The notes under the pieces were generated by a model. The model did not search any database and was not told the DNA's origin. It saw nothing but the letters and a program-made list of their open reading frames with translations. Below are positions 5,405-9,292 of a stretch of 9,292 nucleotides of DNA, in pieces. Location of the stretch: positions 1 through 9,292 of the forward strand of contig URWR01000053.1 of NCBI GenBank assembly GCA_900551595.1. Reading direction: 5' to 3'. This DNA comes from an uncultured Coriobacteriaceae bacterium. Its GTDB lineage: Bacteria; Actinomycetota; Coriobacteriia; Coriobacteriales; Atopobiaceae. The translations under genes were made by a program, and so were the position numbers. Positions within the stretch are counted from its first letter, which is position 1; each line of letters begins with the position of its first letter.

Positions 5405-7792
5405 CTACTTTACTCTGAACGCATGGAAAAGAGCCACTTTTGCAAAATCAATTCCTATGCCACCCACAAGGCAAATAACGCCTGTTGTAAGTACTGCTCC
5501 ACAGCTTACGGCGGGAACAATCCACCCAAAGAGAACCATACCTAAGAACAAGGCAGTTGTGAGAAGAGCAACGACGAGCATGCCAATACCGGGGCGTGAA
5601 GCCCAAAAATGATTTCGTTCTCTGACGCACAGAATACGTATTTGAGAATTTACGACAAGCGCAAACATGACAAGTGTACAGGCCGCATTCTGATCTAGAC
5701 CAAATACCGTTGTGGCCAATACCCAGATGAGAAGATCCTCAAGTGCGAAGAGCGCACCTAGGCCGCTTGCTGCTGCAACAAGAGAGCGCAATTGCCATGC
5801 ATTGGGGGAGTTGGTGGCTTTGACATTGTCAGTTGCGATGGACATCGTGGCGAAGTCGTTAGCAAATACCAAAAGCGACATTCCAAGCAGGGTAATAGGC
5901 ATTGATCCTGTAAGAAAGTAAGCCAGCGTAAAGAGAACTACCGTCTCGATAACTTTTGTAACTTTATTTATCACCCATGTGAGCATGCGTTGGTAGGCAC
6001 GACGGCTCTCTGTTACTGCTCGCACAAGACCGATAAGTCCAGGTGTTGTAAGTACAGCACTGGCTGAAGAGCGAGCAATATCACTTGCGCCTTCAACAGC
6101 ACACCCGAGTTCTGCTTGGCGAAGAGCTGGTGCGTCGTTAACGCCATCGCCTGTCATGCCAACACTATGTCCATTTTCCTGCAGCAAGCTCACAATACGG
6201 TGCTTGTCTTCTGGAAGCACCTCGGCAAAACCATCTGCAGTTTCAACCGTGGAGAGCTGTTCGGTATGCGAGAGTTTACGCAGATCACTCGCACGAATAA
6301 TTGTGGAACCTATGCCAACTTGTGCGGCTATTTCTTGTGCAATTGCTCTGTCATCTCCGGTGAGCATGACACAACGAATCTGAAGCGCCTGAAGTTGTCC
6401 AATAAGTCGCGAAGCATCCTCTCGTGGTGGATCGGCAAGACCGAGCAAACCGACTGGCTGAAGAGGCATTGTTGTTCCTGTTTTGCTCGCAAGGAGGATG
6501 GCGCGGAGTCCTTTATGTGAGAGCTTGCCAACGAGGTTAAGAATATGCGCTTGCTCGTCGGGGGAGAGCTGCGTGCAGCGAGCAAGAATAACGCGCGGCG
6601 CACCTTTAACAAGCGTAAGTGCTTGTCCGTCTGAAAAGCGTACGCGCGCCTCGGTGCACTTGGTGGTGGGATCAAAGGGAGAAAAAGCTATCTGATGTGC
6701 GTTGAGGTCTTGAGAGACTGCAAGTTTTAGACAGGCGGCATCGATAGGTTCAGAACCTGTCTGATCGCAAGAGATTGCGGCAAGCTGTTTTATCTCATCT
6801 GGAGTAGATGCCGCCGTAAGCGGAATTAGTGTTTGAACTTCGAGCTGATTTTTGGTGAGCGTGCCGGTTTTATCAAGGCAAAATACATCAATTGAAGCGG
6901 CATCTTCGACGGAGTCTAGACGCGTAACCAGCACACCTTCGTGGGAAAGTGTGGTAGCTCCGGCTGCTTGAACAATGGAGAGAACAGCTGGCAGCGCCAC
7001 AGGAACTGCTCCCATTAAAAACGTTACGACAAGGGATGCTATAGAAAGCAAGCTCTTGCCAGTAATGAGGGCATAAATACCAACGACACCAGAGGCTGCA
7101 ACGCCAACATACATCATGATTCGAACGATCTCAAAAAGTAGATCTTGTTGGTGTGAGCGTGGTTGAGCATCGCGAACAAGAGAGATGGTTTTGCCGTAGG
7201 TGGTGTTTTCGCCGGTTGCGTCCACGCGCGCTTGGAGTTTGCCACGAACTACCACGCTGCCCGAAGGTACGAGATCTCCTGAACCTACTGTTTTAGGGAG
7301 AGATTCACCTGTGAGTGAAGAGAGATCAACATCACCGGTTCCCTTCAAAACAAAAGCGTCAGCAGGAACGATGCAGCCGAGAGAGAGGGTAATGACATCC
7401 CCCGGAACAAGTTCTCGAGCAGCAATATCTTGCCAAACTCCATCCCTCAGAACAGGAAGCTGTACCTGAAGATTCTGTTTAAGCATGCGCACCGATCGAG
7501 CAGCGCTATTCGATTGCACACTGCCTATAACAGCATTAATGGTGAGAAGAACAACGATGATAAGAGCTTCGGTTGTATGTCCGACAAGCAGTGCAAGTAC
7601 GGCGGCTATCTCAAGCAACCACGGCATGGGGCCCCAGTATCGTTTGAGGAATGCAAGGAAAGGATGATGCTTGGGTTCTGTAACTTCATTGGGACCATAC
7701 TGCACGAGGCGTCGAGCCGCTTCTGCCGACGTAAGGCCTGCTGTTTGAAGATGGTCTTTGTAATCTTGATTGAGTGGGGTGTCCATAACCAT
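5405..7792 (-). CDS. P-type ATPase, P3A proton-efflux type
   Basis: A 795-residue cation-transporting P-type ATPase of the plasma membrane. In order it shows an N-terminal cation-ATPase segment (GLTSAEAARRLVQYGPNEV, 19-37), two helices (about 56-94), the actuator TGES (161-164), PVALPA in M4 (264-269), the phosphorylated Asp307 in DKTGT, KGAP in the nucleotide domain (396-399), TGD (478-480), the hinge TGDGVNDAP (547-555) and six C-terminal helices. PVALPA and Asp646 in the M6 segment FANDFATMSIATDNV match proton ATPases; Asp646 aligns with the proton-carrying Asp684 of plant AHA2. It should use ATP to pump protons out. There is no C-terminal autoinhibitory tail after M10. I chose the ATG at 7792, five bases after AGGTGA; a GTG at 7801 and an ATG at 7786 are alternatives. 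A divergent LysR-type regulator is adjacent. Family is certain; proton specificity is likely. Confidence 0.93.
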   Translation of the reverse strand: MVMDTPLNQDYKDHLQTAGLTSAEAARRLVQYGPNEVTEPKHHPFLAFLKRYWGPMPWLLEIAAVLALLVGHTTEALIIVVLLTINAVIGSVQSNSAARSVRMLKQNLQVQLPVLRDGVWQDIAARELVPGDVITLSLGCIVPADAFVLKGTGDVDLSSLTGESLPKTVGSGDLVPSGSVVVRGKLQARVDATGENTTYGKTISLVRDAQPRSHQQDLLFEIVRIMMYVGVAASGVVGIYALITGKSLLSIASLVVTFLMGAVPVALPAVLSIVQAAGATTLSHEGVLVTRLDSVEDAASIDVFCLDKTGTLTKNQLEVQTLIPLTAASTPDEIKQLAAISCDQTGSEPIDAACLKLAVSQDLNAHQIAFSPFDPTTKCTEARVRFSDGQALTLVKGAPRVILARCTQLSPDEQAHILNLVGKLSHKGLRAILLASKTGTTMPLQPVGLLGLADPPREDASRLIGQLQALQIRCVMLTGDDRAIAQEIAAQVGIGSTIIRASDLRKLSHTEQLSTVETADGFAEVLPEDKHRIVSLLQENGHSVGMTGDGVNDAPALRQAELGCAVEGASDIARSSASAVLTTPGLIGLVRAVTESRRAYQRMLTWVINKVTKVIETVVLFTLAYFLTGSMPITLLGMSLLVFANDFATMSIATDNVKATNSPNAWQLRSLVAAASGLGALFALEDLLIWVLATTVFGLDQNAACTLVMFALVVNSQIRILCVRERNHFWASRPGIGMLVVALLTTALFLGMVLFGWIVPAVSCGAVLTTGVICLVGGIGIDFAKVALFHAFRVK

Positions 7793-7797
7793 CCGTT

Positions 7798-7803
7798 TCA
7801 CCT
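7798..7803 (-). promoter_or_regulatory. Ribosome binding site that sets the ATPase start
   Basis: Minus-strand AGGTGA ends five bases before the ATG at 7792. The alternative GTG start at 7801 lies inside this site and is therefore less likely. Confidence 0.55.
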
Positions 7804-7859
7804 ACGTTCTGCCATAAAACGACCGTAGTCCACTCCTATTCATATGTAAAATATTATTA

Positions 7860-7888
7860 TTGATATTAAAGCCATAGGTAATTATCTA
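7860..7888 (+). promoter_or_regulatory. Possible promoter of the LysR-type regulator gene
   Basis: TTGATA at 7860-7865 and TATCTA at 7883-7888 are 17 bases apart in an AT-rich gap. The -10 matches only three of six consensus bases, so this is a weak call. If correct, the leader is very short and the -10 lies within the dyad at 7873-7890, which would suit autorepression. Confidence 0.3.
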
Positions 7889-7890
7889 TG
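7873..7890. promoter_or_regulatory. Candidate operator: 18-base dyad in the LysR/ATPase gap
   Basis: CATAGGTAATTATCTATG is an inverted repeat with eight of nine base pairs matching; the one exception is a G/T pair. It lies between the divergent LysR and ATPase genes, 18 bases before the LysR start. LysR-type regulators bind AT-rich interrupted dyads with a T-N11-A core; here the outer T and A are 12 bases apart, so the fit is approximate. It could be the regulator's own binding site. There is no experimental support. Confidence 0.4.
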
Positions 7891-7897
7891 TATTACC

Positions 7898-7902
7898 GGA
7901 GG
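7898..7902 (+). promoter_or_regulatory. Ribosome binding site that sets the LysR-type regulator start
   Basis: GGAGG is followed by six bases and then GTG at 7909. The upstream in-frame ATG at 7888 would put this site inside the coding region and has no Shine-Dalgarno of its own. Confidence 0.75.
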
Positions 7903-7908
7903 ATAAAA

Positions 7909-8853
7909 GTGTCTGATCGTCTTACCCTGCGCAACCTAGAACTCTTTGTAGCAGTGTGCGAGTATGGCGGGGTTACGGCTGCGGCACAGCACCTTCATGT
8001 AGCACAACCCTCGGTAAGTCAGGCGATTCGAGATTTAGAGCATCATTTTCATGTTGATCTGTTTGAACGCAGATCTCGATGCATGCTTCCAACAGATGCA
8101 GGAAGAAAGCTTCTTACCCATGCACGAGAGTTACTCGATGGTTTTAGCTCGCTTGAACAGGAAATGCGAGCAGGTGGTACCGAAACACTTCGTATTGCGG
8201 CAAGCATTACAACAGGAACCTGTTATCTGCCGGAGTTTCTCAGGAAGCTCTCGCAAGGATTTTCCCCTGTGCAAATAACAGGACATGTAGACGATGATTT
8301 TTCTGAAGCAGTACGCCTTAAAGCTCAGGTGATGATAGAAGATTCTGCCAGCGTTGAGCGTGCGGTAGTGGCTGGTGAGGCCGATGTTGGATTGGTGGAA
8401 GGCATGATACGGAGTTCTGACATCGTTGCTCATGCCTTTGCTCGTGACAGATTGGTCGTTGTAGCGCCAGACGATGCGTCTTGCTTACCAGCATTGGGCG
8501 ACAAGAACTCGCTTACGCCCGTTGAACTAGCCCATCTGCCTTTGGTTTTACGAGAACAAGGATCGGGTGTGCGCGATTTATTTGAAGCTGCCTTGCGGAC
8601 ACAAGGGCTTCCTTGTACACCACTTTGGGAGAGCGTGAGTACCCAAGCTCTTATCGCTGCCGTTGAAGCGGGACTCGGTTTGTCCGTGCTCCCATTGGCG
8701 CTCGTGCAAGAGGCTCTCAGGCGCAATAAGATTCGATGCATTAACGTGCCTGGCCTTAAGCTCGATCGTGAGCTTTTAGTTATTCATCATCGCCGCAAGC
8801 TGCTCACACCTGGGCTTAAGGCCTTTCTTGCTTGTGTATGTGCGTCATCCTAA
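7909..8853 (+). CDS. LysR-type transcriptional regulator
   Basis: A 314-residue LysR-family DNA-binding regulator. The N-terminal winged helix-turn-helix spans about residues 5-64, with the signature GGVTAAAQHLHVAQPSVSQA (20-39) and IRDLEHHFHVDLFER following it. A linker helix runs to about 88. The effector-binding domain starts near TETLRIAASITTG (91-103) and contains EQGSGVR and a late EAGLGLSVLP motif, which are typical of this fold. The effector is unknown; the domain looks like the CysL/CysR-like group, but that is only an impression. The GTG start at 7909 is chosen from its GGAGG; an in-frame ATG at 7888 would add MYYRRIK, encoded by the ribosome binding site itself. The gene is divergent from the proton ATPase, the classic layout for a LysR regulator and its target, and the gap carries an 18-base dyad. 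Its stop overlaps the convergent ZIP gene by 9 bases. Confidence 0.95.
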   Translation: MSDRLTLRNLELFVAVCEYGGVTAAAQHLHVAQPSVSQAIRDLEHHFHVDLFERRSRCMLPTDAGRKLLTHARELLDGFSSLEQEMRAGGTETLRIAASITTGTCYLPEFLRKLSQGFSPVQITGHVDDDFSEAVRLKAQVMIEDSASVERAVVAGEADVGLVEGMIRSSDIVAHAFARDRLVVVAPDDASCLPALGDKNSLTPVELAHLPLVLREQGSGVRDLFEAALRTQGLPCTPLWESVSTQALIAAVEAGLGLSVLPLALVQEALRRNKIRCINVPGLKLDRELLVIHHRRKLLTPGLKAFLACVCASS

Positions 8854-9234
8854 CGCCACGTCAAGAACCATCATGATTACAAAACCAACTATGAATCCCA
8901 GGGTTCCAATGTTGGAGTGTTCACCAAGATGTGCTTCAGGAATGAGCTCTTCTACCACAACGTAGATCATGGCTCCTGCAGCAAAAGCGAGAAGCCACGG
9001 CATAAAGGGTGTAATCCAAGCGCTGATAAGCACGACTGCAATACCAAAGATGGGCTCAACAATGCCTGAAAGGCTGCCCAGTACAAACGCACGTTTCTTA
9101 GACATACCTTCGCGGGTAAGGGGCAGAGAGATAGCTGCTCCTTCGGGGAAGTTTTGCAGGCCCATGCCCAGCGCCAGGGCCAGCACCAGGGACAGGGCCA
9201 GAGCGGCCAAACGGGTGAAAGTGTTGTGTTTCAT
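8845..9234 (-). CDS. ZIP-family metal transporter, C-terminal half with an unusual leader
   Basis: The 129-residue product from residue 24 on is the C-terminal half of a GufA-like ZIP (zinc/iron-type divalent metal) permease. It has the metal-site helix GMGLQNFPEGAAISLPL (23-39), VEPIFG (59-64), AFAAGAM with VVVEELIPE (83-100), and the last helix ending MMVLDVALG. Full ZIP proteins of this group are about twice as long, and their first four helices, including the HN-PEG motif, are missing. In their place residues 1-23 read like a secretion signal: basic MKHNTFTR, then an Ala/Leu core. The leader uses GCC and CTG almost throughout, unlike the rest of the gene. AAAAGGAG lies 10 bases before the ATG. 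The frame stays open to the window edge, but the upstream codons encode a polar sequence unlike ZIP. It may be a truncated gene, a fusion or an assembly chimera; function as a transporter is doubtful. Confidence 0.75.
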   Translation of the reverse strand: MKHNTFTRLAALALSLVLALALGMGLQNFPEGAAISLPLTREGMSKKRAFVLGSLSGIVEPIFGIAVVLISAWITPFMPWLLAFAAGAMIYVVVEELIPEAHLGEHSNIGTLGFIVGFVIMMVLDVALG

Positions 9235-9244
9235 GGGTTTATGT

Positions 9245-9252
9245 CTCCTTTT
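9245..9252 (-). promoter_or_regulatory. Ribosome binding site before the ZIP-like hybrid gene
   Basis: Minus-strand AAAAGGAG precedes the ATG at 9234 by 10 bases, slightly long. Its presence argues that translation really starts here, with the signal-like leader, and not further upstream in the open frame. Confidence 0.5.
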
Positions 9253-9292
9253 CAAATGTGTTTTGAAGGAATTGTATGATCTTGCTGACGGC

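Noticed and set aside
7802..7850. Minus-strand ATPase promoter TTTACA with TACGGT
   Set aside because: Spacing of 17 is right, but the -10 matches only three of six bases and other weak choices exist nearby, so none was annotated.
7848..7870. AT-rich interrupted repeat AATAT...ATATT as a second regulator site
   Set aside because: Five-base AT-only arms are expected by chance in such a biased stretch.

Overview
The window is a gene-dense bacterial chromosome segment of roughly balanced GC. It holds eight protein-coding genes and one riboswitch, with almost no intergenic space. No rRNA, tRNA, CRISPR array, insertion sequence or phage gene is visible. Gene style (a UvrA-like paralog, a P3A proton ATPase, strong GGAGG-type ribosome binding sites) would fit an actinobacterial lineage such as Coriobacteriia or a Firmicute. 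That placement is an impression, not a proof.

Left part (1-2941). The window opens inside a UvrA-family double-ABC ATPase gene (+). This is the paralog type with an LSTGE first signature, not ordinary UvrA. It ends 4 bases from the stop of a convergent PfkB-family sugar kinase, probably a fructokinase (-). Upstream of the kinase on the same strand is ispF, the MECDP synthase of the non-mevalonate isoprenoid pathway.

Middle part (2942-4819). Rightward from the ispF start lies a compact regulatory unit: a well-spaced promoter, a guanidine-III (ykkC-III) riboswitch pseudoknot, then a small multidrug resistance family gene carrying the residues of a guanidinium exporter (gdx/sugE). RNA and protein identify each other: guanidine sensing controls guanidine export. 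An M18 zinc aminopeptidase (apeB) follows 51 bases later on the same strand.

Right part (4782-9292). thpR, an RNA 2',3'-cyclic phosphodiesterase / 2'-5' ligase-fold gene (-), overlaps the end of apeB by 38 bases. It lies just downstream of a P3A-type proton-pumping ATPase gene on the same strand. A LysR-type regulator is divergent from the ATPase across an AT-rich gap. That gap holds a near-perfect 18-base dyad, so the regulator may control the ATPase, itself, or both. The last gene (-) is the C-terminal half of a ZIP metal transporter. Its N-terminal half is replaced by a signal-peptide-like leader with different codon usage. This is a truncation, a gene fusion or an assembly chimera, and is the most anomalous spot in the window.

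I found no wholly new system. The strongest items are the guanidine-III riboswitch/exporter pair and the hybrid ZIP gene.
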